15,053 nucleotides of DNA from a bacterium (GTDB lineage Bacteria > Patescibacteriota > Microgenomatia > Daviesbacterales > UBA10151). The stretch lies in contig DAHXOS010000079.1 of NCBI GenBank assembly GCA_027364775.1, forward strand, positions 1-15,053, given 5' to 3'. Positions 6,881 through 13,770 of the stretch are shown here, piece after piece; the first letter of the stretch is position 1; the number at the start of each line of letters is the position of its first letter. Below the pieces are notes generated by a model, which was given only the letters and a program-made list of their open reading frames with translations, did not search any database and had not been told where the DNA came from. Both the position numbers and the translations under genes were made by a program.

Positions 6881-7734
6881 TATTTTACAGATTTTATTTC
6901 AGCTACTAACTGATGATATTGTAATAAAGTTGTAATATCTTCGTCTTTGACGAATTGATTTTTTTCTAATGGTTTAATTAAATTAATTACTTCGTTAACT
7001 TTAATCTTTACAGTTTTATCTTCAACTGTTTCATTTAATTTATGTAGTTCTTTTTTTAAGCTACTATAATTTTCATTAACAAATTCTCTTAATTTTGCCG
7101 TATTAGTTACGTTATTGATGTATTCTTTTAATACTTTTTTCTGGGAAGGAATTAAATCTGAATATTTTTCGTTGAATTTTTCTAACATTATTTTATAGGC
7201 TAAAATACGTGTGCCTTGATCCATCTTACCGTATTCTTCTAATACACGATCTTTAACTCCATCTACATCAATTTCTGATCTAGTTATATGTTCTAATAAT
7301 GTTACTTTATTATCTATAATTTGAGAAGGTTCAATAAATTCTAATGATTCATGGGCTTCAATCAAATTAGATACAGCAGCATACTGTGAATAATTGTTTA
7401 TTTTTGCTTTAAAGAAATCTTCAATATTATAGTTTTTGCGAATTTCTTTAATTAAATTATATTTTTCTTTACGTAAAGCAGTTTTATTTAAACGTGAAGA
7501 TAAATCTAAAATTGAATTAATTAACGATTCAGCTTTAGCTTCAGTTAATGCTTTAGTACTAATTAACGCTTGGTATAGTTTGTGTTCTTTAGACAATTCT
7601 GTTTTGCCAAAATATTCTTTAACAATAGAGATAGCAGCGGAATCTTTACCAGAAACGGTATCAGATGCTATTTGTCTTACTAATAATTCAAACAATATAC
7701 CAGTATTTTTGTATTTGCTGTGTTTGATTTTCAT
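6880..7734 (-). CDS. Conserved head-block protein (284 aa), possible prohead core protein
   Basis: The first gene after the portal. It begins MKIKHSKYKNTGILFELLVR, a start I associate with a protein found next to the portal in T4-like phages of aquatic bacteria and sometimes labelled a core protein. The fold appears wholly helical, with leucine- and lysine-rich segments and no membrane span. The reading frame extends to a GTG at 7749, but I chose the ATG at 7734. The box TATTTATA at 7754-7761 would put the transcript start at about the GTG, and the ATG gives a leader of normal length and a start that fits the remembered family. It overlaps the next gene by one base (TAATG). It is a positional counterpart of T4 gene 67 or 68, though sequence similarity to those is not visible. 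Confidence 0.85.
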   Translation of the reverse strand: MKIKHSKYKNTGILFELLVRQIASDTVSGKDSAAISIVKEYFGKTELSKEHKLYQALISTKALTEAKAESLINSILDLSSRLNKTALRKEKYNLIKEIRKNYNIEDFFKAKINNYSQYAAVSNLIEAHESLEFIEPSQIIDNKVTLLEHITRSEIDVDGVKDRVLEEYGKMDQGTRILAYKIMLEKFNEKYSDLIPSQKKVLKEYINNVTNTAKLREFVNENYSSLKKELHKLNETVEDKTVKIKVNEVINLIKPLEKNQFVKDEDITTLLQYHQLVAEIKSVK

Positions 7735-7753
7735 AATAAAAGTGTGCACTACC

Positions 7754-7761
7754 TATAAATA
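7754..7761 (-). promoter_or_regulatory. ATATTTATA box before the core-protease unit
   Basis: The coding strand reads CATATTTATAG, starting 8 bases after the portal stop and ending 19 bases before the chosen ATG. It would drive the five-gene unit down to the gp21 protease. Confidence 0.5.
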
Positions 7762-7769
7762 TGTAGTTA

Positions 7770-9668
7770 TTATATGCCCTTGATATTATTTTCGTTAAGT
7801 AATGATGGTTCTTGTTCTTTAGGATCAAAAATAATTTCTTTACGAGGGATATTAAATCCTTCAAATAATCCTTTATTTTTATGCAATATTGTTTCAGCTA
7901 ATGCTAATGGTGAACCACCTTTTGGCGTACCATTTTCAGATGGAATATTAGCTGTATATAAAGGATTATTATCTCTTCTACCTGTTCTGTCCTTACCTAA
8001 TGGATCTTCTTGTGTACCTAATATAGAAGTTTTCTCTTCAGGGCGTCCAACAGGACGTTTTTCGTCATATCCTCCAGGTACAGGTCCATTTTGTCCCATT
8101 CTACCAGCACCATATAGTGAAGCTAAATCGTGTGGTGTACCAAATGATTTACCTGTTTTAGCTGGGTCATTACCTTCATTTTCAATTTGAGCTAATCTAA
8201 ATGTGCGTTTTTTATCTTCAATAACTAAATCACGAAATTCATCATATTGATCTTCACTAAATTGAAATACTTTATCATATATAAAATCAGAAGGTAATAA
8301 ATTTGTATCTTGTATTTGTTTAGCTAAATCAATTTTTTCTTTCCACAAAGCTACTTTTTCTTGTTCATAAATAACTGATGGAATAGTTAAGTGTAATTCA
8401 AAATTAGTTAATGAAGCACCATCATAACCTTGTACATACAAATGTACTAAGGCCATTTTATATAATTCTGATAAGATGATGCGTTGGATACGTTCAACTG
8501 TACGAGCGAAACGAATATCTTCAGCAGCTAATGTAGCTTTACCTTGTAAATCTTTTTCAAACCCAAAAAATGCTTTAGGTACTTTTAATGCAGCTAACAT
8601 TTCATCTCTTAAAAAGTTAACGTCATCAATAGCGTTATATTCTAGACCTTTTAATGTATCAATTTTAGTAGCTGTATCATTTCCACGAACAGGGATATAA
8701 AAATCCTCCATACTATTCATCAAATTATAACGCAAATCATATTCACCTGTTGCTTGGTTAATGTAAGGAGTTTTTTTCATTCTTTGCATTAACTTTTGCA
8801 TATAAGCATCTACTTCATTTGGAGGAATATTACCAACATTTGTATAAAATACACGTTTTTCAGCTGCTCTGGTTACACGGTGTAATAACATCGCATCTTT
8901 CATCAACACATACTGTTTGTAAGTTTTGCGGGCAGGTTCAATAAACGATCTACCGTAAGGAAGATAGTTAGCGTCAGTTAATAGTCTAAAATGAGCAATT
9001 TCGTAGTTTTCAAATTTAATTCTACCTTCTCTATCAGAAACACGTGAATTAATACCACCTGACGCAATAACCATTGGGTCAATTTTAAAACAAACATAAG
9101 ATGGATTTTGAGGATCAGTACCTTCTTCACGAACCATGTCATAAACTGACATAGGTGTTACGTTGTATATACCAAATTTTTCAGCAATTTCTAAGTGTAA
9201 ATAAAAATCACCATATTTACACATATTTCTAATCCATAACCATAAATTAAATTCAATATTTAAAATATCATAAAATAAATTATATAATATTCTTTGAATA
9301 TTTTCATCAGCAGATAAAATTTGTATTACTTCACCATTTTCATTTTTAAGTGTTGATTCATCTGATACAATATCTAATGCAGATGCAATAATAGATTCTG
9401 TATCCATTGCTTCATAGTCAGTATATAACTGAATACGAAGTGTTTGGTAGTTCATCGTTGGGTTATAAGGCATATTAGCTCCATAACGATGTAACTTAGT
9501 AAATCTATCGATTAAGGCATTTGTTTTTACATTCCCGTAGGCTTGTATTCTATCGACATCCACCACTTTTAATTGGTCTCCGCCTACGTTTCTTATGATA
9601 ACATCGGTTCCGAATAGTCTTTTCAGTCTACTAAATAAACCAACATTATTTGGGTTGTTTTCAGCCAT
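7770..9668 (-). CDS. 20: Portal protein, gp20-like
   Basis: This 632-residue protein is the portal, the ring at the special vertex that starts head assembly and through which DNA enters and leaves. Family signs are MNYQTLRIQLYTDYEAMDTE (72-91), IASALDIVSDEST (94-106), CKYGDFYLHLE (150-160), PYGRSFIEPARKTYKQYVLM (237-256), RAAEKRVFY (267-275) and later PKAFFGFEKDLQGKATLAAE. The Gly/Pro-rich, charged C-terminal tail makes it longer than T4 gp20 (524). The frame reaches an ATG at 9716 inside the terminase gene, but the ATG at 9668 (MAENNPNNVGLF) is preferred. It lies after the box at 9689-9696, and the 16 extra residues (MAIRLINIYWYN...) look like translated intergenic sequence. Confidence 0.95.
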   Translation of the reverse strand: MAENNPNNVGLFSRLKRLFGTDVIIRNVGGDQLKVVDVDRIQAYGNVKTNALIDRFTKLHRYGANMPYNPTMNYQTLRIQLYTDYEAMDTESIIASALDIVSDESTLKNENGEVIQILSADENIQRILYNLFYDILNIEFNLWLWIRNMCKYGDFYLHLEIAEKFGIYNVTPMSVYDMVREEGTDPQNPSYVCFKIDPMVIASGGINSRVSDREGRIKFENYEIAHFRLLTDANYLPYGRSFIEPARKTYKQYVLMKDAMLLHRVTRAAEKRVFYTNVGNIPPNEVDAYMQKLMQRMKKTPYINQATGEYDLRYNLMNSMEDFYIPVRGNDTATKIDTLKGLEYNAIDDVNFLRDEMLAALKVPKAFFGFEKDLQGKATLAAEDIRFARTVERIQRIILSELYKMALVHLYVQGYDGASLTNFELHLTIPSVIYEQEKVALWKEKIDLAKQIQDTNLLPSDFIYDKVFQFSEDQYDEFRDLVIEDKKRTFRLAQIENEGNDPAKTGKSFGTPHDLASLYGAGRMGQNGPVPGGYDEKRPVGRPEEKTSILGTQEDPLGKDRTGRRDNNPLYTANIPSENGTPKGGSPLALAETILHKNKGLFEGFNIPRKEIIFDPKEQEPSLLNENNIKGI

Positions 9669-9688
9669 ATATGTGTTTTTATTATACC

Positions 9689-9702
9689 AATAAATATTTA
9701 TT
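9689..9702. promoter_or_regulatory. Palindromic box variant before the portal gene
   Basis: AATAAATATTTATT is a perfect 14-bp palindrome containing the variant TATTTATT on the coding strand, 20 bases before the portal ATG. It overlaps the terminase stop codon (9701-9703). Because it reads the same both ways, this copy does not reveal the direction of the element. Confidence 0.4.
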
Positions 9703-11284
9703 AACCTAATAGCCATGATATATCTTCAACCTGTCCATTATCCATCTCTATTTGATATGGATTTTTGAATCCTGTTGATGCATGGAATATAGGTCCACTT
9801 ATTCCTGTTTTAGATATTCCTCCAATCATTTGACGAGATAAATCTACACTCTGTTGATAAAACTTCATTGAAGTATCTCTTACAAATAATCCAATACCTA
9901 AAGCCATTACTAAGTCATCATTATATCCGTTTTGTGCTTGTGCTTTACCATTCATCCAAACAAATATTCTTAATTCTTCAAGTAATCTTTTAGAACGAAA
10001 AATAAATTGTTTCTCTCGAATATACGCCTCCATTTTGGAGATAACAAGGGGTCTTGTTTTAGTTGATGTAGTAAAGCCAGGAACTGTTTGTTCACTATCC
10101 ATTTTTGCTAACCATTTATCCATATGCATTTCACCATATGATCTAGGTGAATAATACAAATTAGGATAGTTTTTTTCTATAATAGTATTTACTACATCCC
10201 AACCTACGTTTGCATTTTCAACTACAAGTAAGGCATTATTATATTCAGCAGCTACAGATACTAACATATTTCCAAAAGAACGAGTGTCAATTTGAGATTT
10301 ATATTCAGCAACTTGCTCTAAATTTATTGCATCAATAACGTGAAATGTAGAGAAGTCAGATCCATCACCACGAGCAGCGTCAGCACAAACAACATATTGT
10401 TTACTATAATCAGGGTAGGCCCAAATCCAACAATCACCACCTAAAAAACGACGTTCAATTGGATTTTGTATAAAAGTTTCTTCATAAAAAGATAAAATAT
10501 CAGGTTCAACTACTGAATTACCAGATCCTAAAAAGTCGCAATCATATTCTTGAGCAACTTCACGGGGTGACATATTTGCTTTTTCCCGTTGTTCCCAGTT
10601 TTCATCTCTATCAGGATGTAAATTCCAAGGCAATTTAATTGCCTTAAAATCATTTTTACCTATTTCGGCCTCAGTATACATTTTATGAAACCAATTACCT
10701 ACACCGTTTGGAGAAGATAAAGCAATAATTCCTCCACCAGTTGCAATTGTAGGTTTTATTGATGTGTAAATTTTATCAATACCCTCAATGAAAGCGGCCT
10801 CGTCTACTAATAATAAAGATACAGCGTAAGATCTACCTGCATCTGAAGCAGCTGATGTAGCAACTATGCGAGAATTATTAGCAAGTTGAAATGAAAGTTT
10901 ATTATTTGATATAGGTTTTTGATTACCTTTTAACCAGGAAGGTAAATTTTCATACATAAACTGTACTTTTTCTACCATTCCTCGTGCTGTTTCTTGTTTT
11001 GTTGCTATACAAAGTATAGTTTTATCTTTTTGAAACAACATAGTCCATAAAGAAAAACCAGCTACTAAAGTAGAAATTCCTAATTGTCTAGATTTATTGA
11101 TAATAGTGAATCTGTGGCCTCTAAAATCATTTAATACTTCTTCTTGAAACGGATATAAATGGAATAATACTCTTCCTTTAGTTGGGTGATTAATATAACA
11201 ATATTTACGAAAAAAATGTACGGGATCTGTTGCACATTTTATATATTCAGCCTTAATTATTTCTTTTATATTTGCTTGACTCAT
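9701..11284 (-). CDS. 17: Terminase large subunit, gp17-like packaging motor
   Basis: This 527-residue ATP-driven motor and nuclease docks on the portal and fills the head with DNA. The ATPase half shows a P-loop NKSRQLGIST (63-72), Walker B SLLLVDEAAF (156-165, Asp161 and Glu162) and the coupling motif ALSSPNG (188-194). The nuclease half shows ADAARGDGSDF (301-311, Asp302 and Asp310), VVENANVGW (354-362, Glu356) and GYNDDLVMA (453-461, Asp456/457), matching the RNase H-like acidic set of T4 gp17. The P-loop lacks Lys in the usual GKT place (GIS here) and has Lys64 at its start instead. T4 gp17 is longer (610). The ATG lies 3 bases from a promoter-like box and right behind a terminator, so its mRNA leader must be very short or come from read-through. 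Confidence 0.96.
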   Translation of the reverse strand: MSQANIKEIIKAEYIKCATDPVHFFRKYCYINHPTKGRVLFHLYPFQEEVLNDFRGHRFTIINKSRQLGISTLVAGFSLWTMLFQKDKTILCIATKQETARGMVEKVQFMYENLPSWLKGNQKPISNNKLSFQLANNSRIVATSAASDAGRSYAVSLLLVDEAAFIEGIDKIYTSIKPTIATGGGIIALSSPNGVGNWFHKMYTEAEIGKNDFKAIKLPWNLHPDRDENWEQREKANMSPREVAQEYDCDFLGSGNSVVEPDILSFYEETFIQNPIERRFLGGDCWIWAYPDYSKQYVVCADAARGDGSDFSTFHVIDAINLEQVAEYKSQIDTRSFGNMLVSVAAEYNNALLVVENANVGWDVVNTIIEKNYPNLYYSPRSYGEMHMDKWLAKMDSEQTVPGFTTSTKTRPLVISKMEAYIREKQFIFRSKRLLEELRIFVWMNGKAQAQNGYNDDLVMALGIGLFVRDTSMKFYQQSVDLSRQMIGGISKTGISGPIFHASTGFKNPYQIEMDNGQVEDISWLLG

Positions 11285-11287
11285 ATA

Positions 11288-11295
11288 TATAAATA
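11288..11295 (-). promoter_or_regulatory. ATATTTATA box immediately before the terminase gene
   Basis: TATTTATA on the coding strand ends 3 bases before the terminase ATG and begins 3 bases after the terminator T-tract. If it acts as a -10-like element, the transcript would begin inside or after the start codon, so either the mRNA is leaderless or the element works differently. Confidence 0.45.
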
Positions 11296-11298
11296 TAT

Positions 11299-11328
11299 AA
11301 AAAAAGCCTAAGCTTACGGGCTTAGGCT
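11299..11328 (-). terminator. Rho-independent terminator before the terminase gene
   Basis: On the minus strand a perfect 9-bp stem (AGCCTAAGC with GCTTAGGCT, plus arms 11305-11313 and 11320-11328) closes the hexaloop CCGTAA and runs into seven T. It lies 22 bases after the stop of the coiled-coil gene and ends that transcription unit. Confidence 0.9.
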
Positions 11329-11350
11329 ATTCATATGGGTGCAAGGGTTG

Positions 11351-12049
11351 TTATTTATGTAACATTGTGTAAGCTAATCCTCCTATAATAATATAACTAG
11401 CTATTTTTTGGAATTTATTTTTAAATTTTAATTTCCTATTTTCGGCTTCTAACTTATTATATTGGCTAGACCAATTCATTATTTCCATATCTTTATTTCC
11501 AATAATTTTCTTATATTTACCTTCCTTAGAAATATATTTAGAAATAACTGTATCTTTACCTGCTATTCTTATTGAATCTAAATTAATAATACTATCTTTT
11601 ATAGCTAATACCTTAACAGCACCATCATAATCAACTAAATCTTCAGCAGCACCTGATAGTACCTGCTGTGCTATTTTTAATTTATCGTTGATTGTATCAT
11701 AAGGGTAGCGTTTATTAAAGTATGAAATAAGTCCTGAGTCTACTAATTTAGATACTCTGTCTTTTTCTTCTGCTACTTGTTGGTATATAGTTATGATTTT
11801 AGCCTTTTGATGACCTATTTTAGAAACTAAAGCATTGTTAATTGCATTTAGTGAATCTATAACTAAGCTATCTTTTTTAATTTCAAATGCTAGTGAATCA
11901 TTTTTCTTATGTAGACTATCTAAAGTTTGTTTAGATACTTTATTATCGGGTCCACTACATTTTTTAAATAACGTACTTACTAATCCAACAGCACAAATTA
12001 TAACTAAAATTGTTAAAATAGTATTTTTAATTTTTGAAAACATAATCAT
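11351..12049 (-). CDS. Coiled-coil protein with terminal membrane segments, spanin-like candidate
   Basis: The 232-residue protein starts with a short basic stretch and a hydrophobic segment (about 10-28, ILTILVIICAVGLVSTLF). A long helical middle with repeated KxDSL units (43-67) follows, then a YFNKRYPYDT motif (110-119), and a second hydrophobic stretch near the end (216-230, IASYIIIGGLAYTML). N-terminal anchor plus periplasmic coiled coil is the form of inner-membrane spanins (Rz-like), which complete lysis. The C-terminal hydrophobic segment is not typical of those, so it could instead be another envelope protein. There is no lipobox. No partner o-spanin, holin or endolysin is in view. 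Its ATG overlaps the preceding TAA by one base (TAATG), and a strong terminator follows. Confidence 0.8.
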   Translation of the reverse strand: MIMFSKIKNTILTILVIICAVGLVSTLFKKCSGPDNKVSKQTLDSLHKKNDSLAFEIKKDSLVIDSLNAINNALVSKIGHQKAKIITIYQQVAEEKDRVSKLVDSGLISYFNKRYPYDTINDKLKIAQQVLSGAAEDLVDYDGAVKVLAIKDSIINLDSIRIAGKDTVISKYISKEGKYKKIIGNKDMEIMNWSSQYNKLEAENRKLKFKNKFQKIASYIIIGGLAYTMLHK

Positions 12050-13032
12050 TATTTTATAATACCAGCATAGTATTGTATTTTTCTCATCTGATATTCATCT
12101 AATGCTGTTGTTGGTGTTTCTTCTTCTGTTTCTTCAGGTTCTACTGTTGGTTCTTCTACAGGTGGTGTAGTTGCTCCTACTCTTTGCTGTAAATATGGAG
12201 AACCTGCTACCAAACTATCAATTCTACTTTCTAATGATTTTTTTAAATCACGTAAACGAATTAATTCACTAGATGGTTTATCAGATATATCACCAGGTGA
12301 ACCACCTTTTCTGCGTTTTAATTTTAATATATTTGATTTAGTAGCATCTAAACGCTGTTTTAAATCAGTATATTTATCAAATGCTTCAAAATCTTCATCA
12401 GACATTGTTGACTTAGTAGGTTCAGCCTTTTCAATTTCACCCGCCTCAGGTTCTTCTTCTGGTGTTTCTTCTCCTCCAAAATATAATGATAACGGGTCAG
12501 CACCTCCTACAAATACATCTTCAACATCAGATGCTGTTACTGGTGTTGGTTCTTCATCATCTGTTGATGGTATTTCAGGTTCACCTCCAGTTCCTAATTT
12601 TACTAGTACTCCCGAATCTTGCAATGCATTAACAACAGCATTAGCAATTTGTGGGCGAACAAAGTTAAAATGAGTTTGGAGTGCTTTTTTATCTGTACCT
12701 GGATTTTCACGAATATAATCAATAATGTCTGCTAAAGAAACACCACTAATGCGTTTATTTGCATATGGAGTTGTATCAATATTATCATCAGCTAATCTAT
12801 AACCTTTGGCAATACGTGCCATTTCTTTAATTCTTTTAGGCCCCATAGTAACTGAAGTTACATTGGGGTCATTTTTTAAAGATGTTATTGATCCTTGATC
12901 ACTAGGATCAACATTTAGTACTTTATCAGGAGTTGCTGTACTTTTATATTTTACAATAGTAGGTACTCCTGCTTCTTTTAGTACTTCTTTGATAGATTCA
13001 CGTATAAGGTTACGTAGTTCTTTTACTTTCAT
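12049..13032 (-). CDS. Acidic multi-domain phage protein with helix tag and possible winged-helix domain
   Basis: The product is unassigned. From the chosen ATG it has 327 residues: an N-terminal amphipathic helix MKVKELRNLIRESIKEVLKE, then AG, a linker, and a compact segment (about 96-145) with SLADIIDYIRENPGTDKKAL and NAVVNALQDSGVLVKL, which resembles a winged helix-turn-helix. Low-complexity Pro/Glu stretches and a basic coiled-coil part with LKQRLDATKSNILKLKRR follow. The frame reaches an ATG at 13056, but that lies only 2 bases from a TATTTATA box. Starting at 13032 leaves a 26-base gap and gives an N-terminus matching the protein at 6023-6880. Residues LKE-AG (18-22) would suit gp21 cleavage. 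It is cotranscribed with the following coiled-coil gene. A virion or core role is inferred from the shared N-terminus only. Confidence 0.8.
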   Translation of the reverse strand: MKVKELRNLIRESIKEVLKEAGVPTIVKYKSTATPDKVLNVDPSDQGSITSLKNDPNVTSVTMGPKRIKEMARIAKGYRLADDNIDTTPYANKRISGVSLADIIDYIRENPGTDKKALQTHFNFVRPQIANAVVNALQDSGVLVKLGTGGEPEIPSTDDEEPTPVTASDVEDVFVGGADPLSLYFGGEETPEEEPEAGEIEKAEPTKSTMSDEDFEAFDKYTDLKQRLDATKSNILKLKRRKGGSPGDISDKPSSELIRLRDLKKSLESRIDSLVAGSPYLQQRVGATTPPVEEPTVEPEETEEETPTTALDEYQMRKIQYYAGIIK

Positions 13033-13058
13033 TTTATCTGCATTAGAAATGTTCATGG

Positions 13059-13066
13059 TATAAATA
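13059..13066 (-). promoter_or_regulatory. ATATTTATA box after the kinase gene
   Basis: TATTTATA on the coding strand directly follows the kinase stop codon (13067-13069) and lies 26 bases before the chosen ATG at 13032 (2 bases before the alternative ATG at 13056). Confidence 0.5.
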
Positions 13067-13585
13067 TTAAATATTTTGTAAAATTGTTAAAATGCGTTCC
13101 TCTGTTGTACCTTCTACTTTAATTAATTTTTTAGGTGGATATTCTTCAAGCATCATTTTTATAACAGTATCTATTTGACGTCTATATTGCAAATCAGTTG
13201 TTCTTATACCGTTATCTTCAATTTCAACACCTCTAGGATCAACATAAATTACTACATCATAATATTCACGCAAAAACATAGCTGAGTCTGTAAATGCTCT
13301 TTTAGCAAATTCATCAATTGATTTAGCACTTAAAGTAAATGAACATACATCCCAAATAGTTCTATCTGTAATAATATTTGGTTGTAATAATTCAGTAGCA
13401 CGTTCAGCTAAAAATACAAATTGACCTTGTAATGTAGAATCAGTATTTAAAGGAATACCTAAGTTACTTAAATATTTACTACGTTCAGTTTGAACACTAT
13501 GATCTTTAAATCGATCAGTTTCTCCTAATGCTTTTGCTAATGTAGTTTTACCTACACTCATAGTTCCAGATAATCCTATTCTCAT
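13067..13585 (-). CDS. NadR-like P-loop kinase (AAA_28 type)
   Basis: This 172-residue small P-loop NTPase resembles the kinase part of NadR and related nucleotide or nucleoside kinases. It shows Walker A GTMSVGKT (7-14), a TDRTIWDV motif (73-80) with the Asp-Arg pair typical of this group, a hydrophobic strand YDVVIYVDP (109-117), and a likely lid and arginine region with RTTDLQYRRQID (128-139). The substrate cannot be told from sequence. NMN/nicotinamide riboside, a nucleoside or a deoxynucleotide are all possible, and a role in refilling nucleotide or NAD pools during infection would fit a large phage. Its ATG overlaps the preceding TGA (ATGA), so it is translationally coupled to the small basic gene. 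It is followed directly by a promoter-like box, and so ends the accessory unit. Confidence 0.85.
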   Translation of the reverse strand: MRIGLSGTMSVGKTTLAKALGETDRFKDHSVQTERSKYLSNLGIPLNTDSTLQGQFVFLAERATELLQPNIITDRTIWDVCSFTLSAKSIDEFAKRAFTDSAMFLREYYDVVIYVDPRGVEIEDNGIRTTDLQYRRQIDTVIKMMLEEYPPKKLIKVEGTTEERILTILQNI

Positions 13586-13770
13586 TTTCTTTTTTTACGT
13601 TTTTTGTTTAACATTCCTGGTGGGTAATTAATAATAACTTCAACAGGTCCTCTTTCAAACTTATCAAGATTAAATTCCCAAACCTCAGTTGTGCCATCCA
13701 AATTAGTATATCGACGTTCAAATATGCGAGGTTTTTCTGCTATAGGTTGTTGTTTGGGTCTGCCTCTCAT
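13582..13770 (-). CDS. Small basic protein of unknown function (62 aa)
   Basis: No family is recognised. The product begins MRGRPKQQPIAEKPRIFERR, has a central GTTEVWEFNLDKF stretch that could form two beta strands, and ends with a strongly basic KKRKKRK tail that could contact nucleic acid. Its ATG overlaps the preceding TAA (TAATG) and its TGA overlaps the kinase ATG, so it sits inside a tightly coupled operon, which supports it being real. The basic tail is unusual beside acidic neighbours. Confidence 0.75.
   Translation of the reverse strand: MRGRPKQQPIAEKPRIFERRYTNLDGTTEVWEFNLDKFERGPVEVIINYPPGMLNKKRKKRK

Noticed and set aside
7436..8190. Plus-strand frames opposite the core and portal genes
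   Set aside because: They lie entirely over well-supported minus-strand genes, including conserved portal sequence, and show no recognisable domain or start signal.
8366..8373. CATAAATA inside the portal gene as another promoter box
   Set aside because: It is a one-mismatch copy within conserved coding sequence and no gene starts nearby, so chance is likely in AT-rich DNA.
9669..9716. Upstream ATG at 9716 as the portal start
   Set aside because: It lies within the terminase gene and adds 16 residues that look like translated intergenic sequence; the ATG at 9668 follows the box and fits the family.
13033..13056. ATG at 13056 as the start of the acidic protein
   Set aside because: It is only 2 bases from the box and adds eight residues before the helix that aligns with the start of the protein at 6023-6880. 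It cannot be excluded, since the terminase ATG is also near a box.
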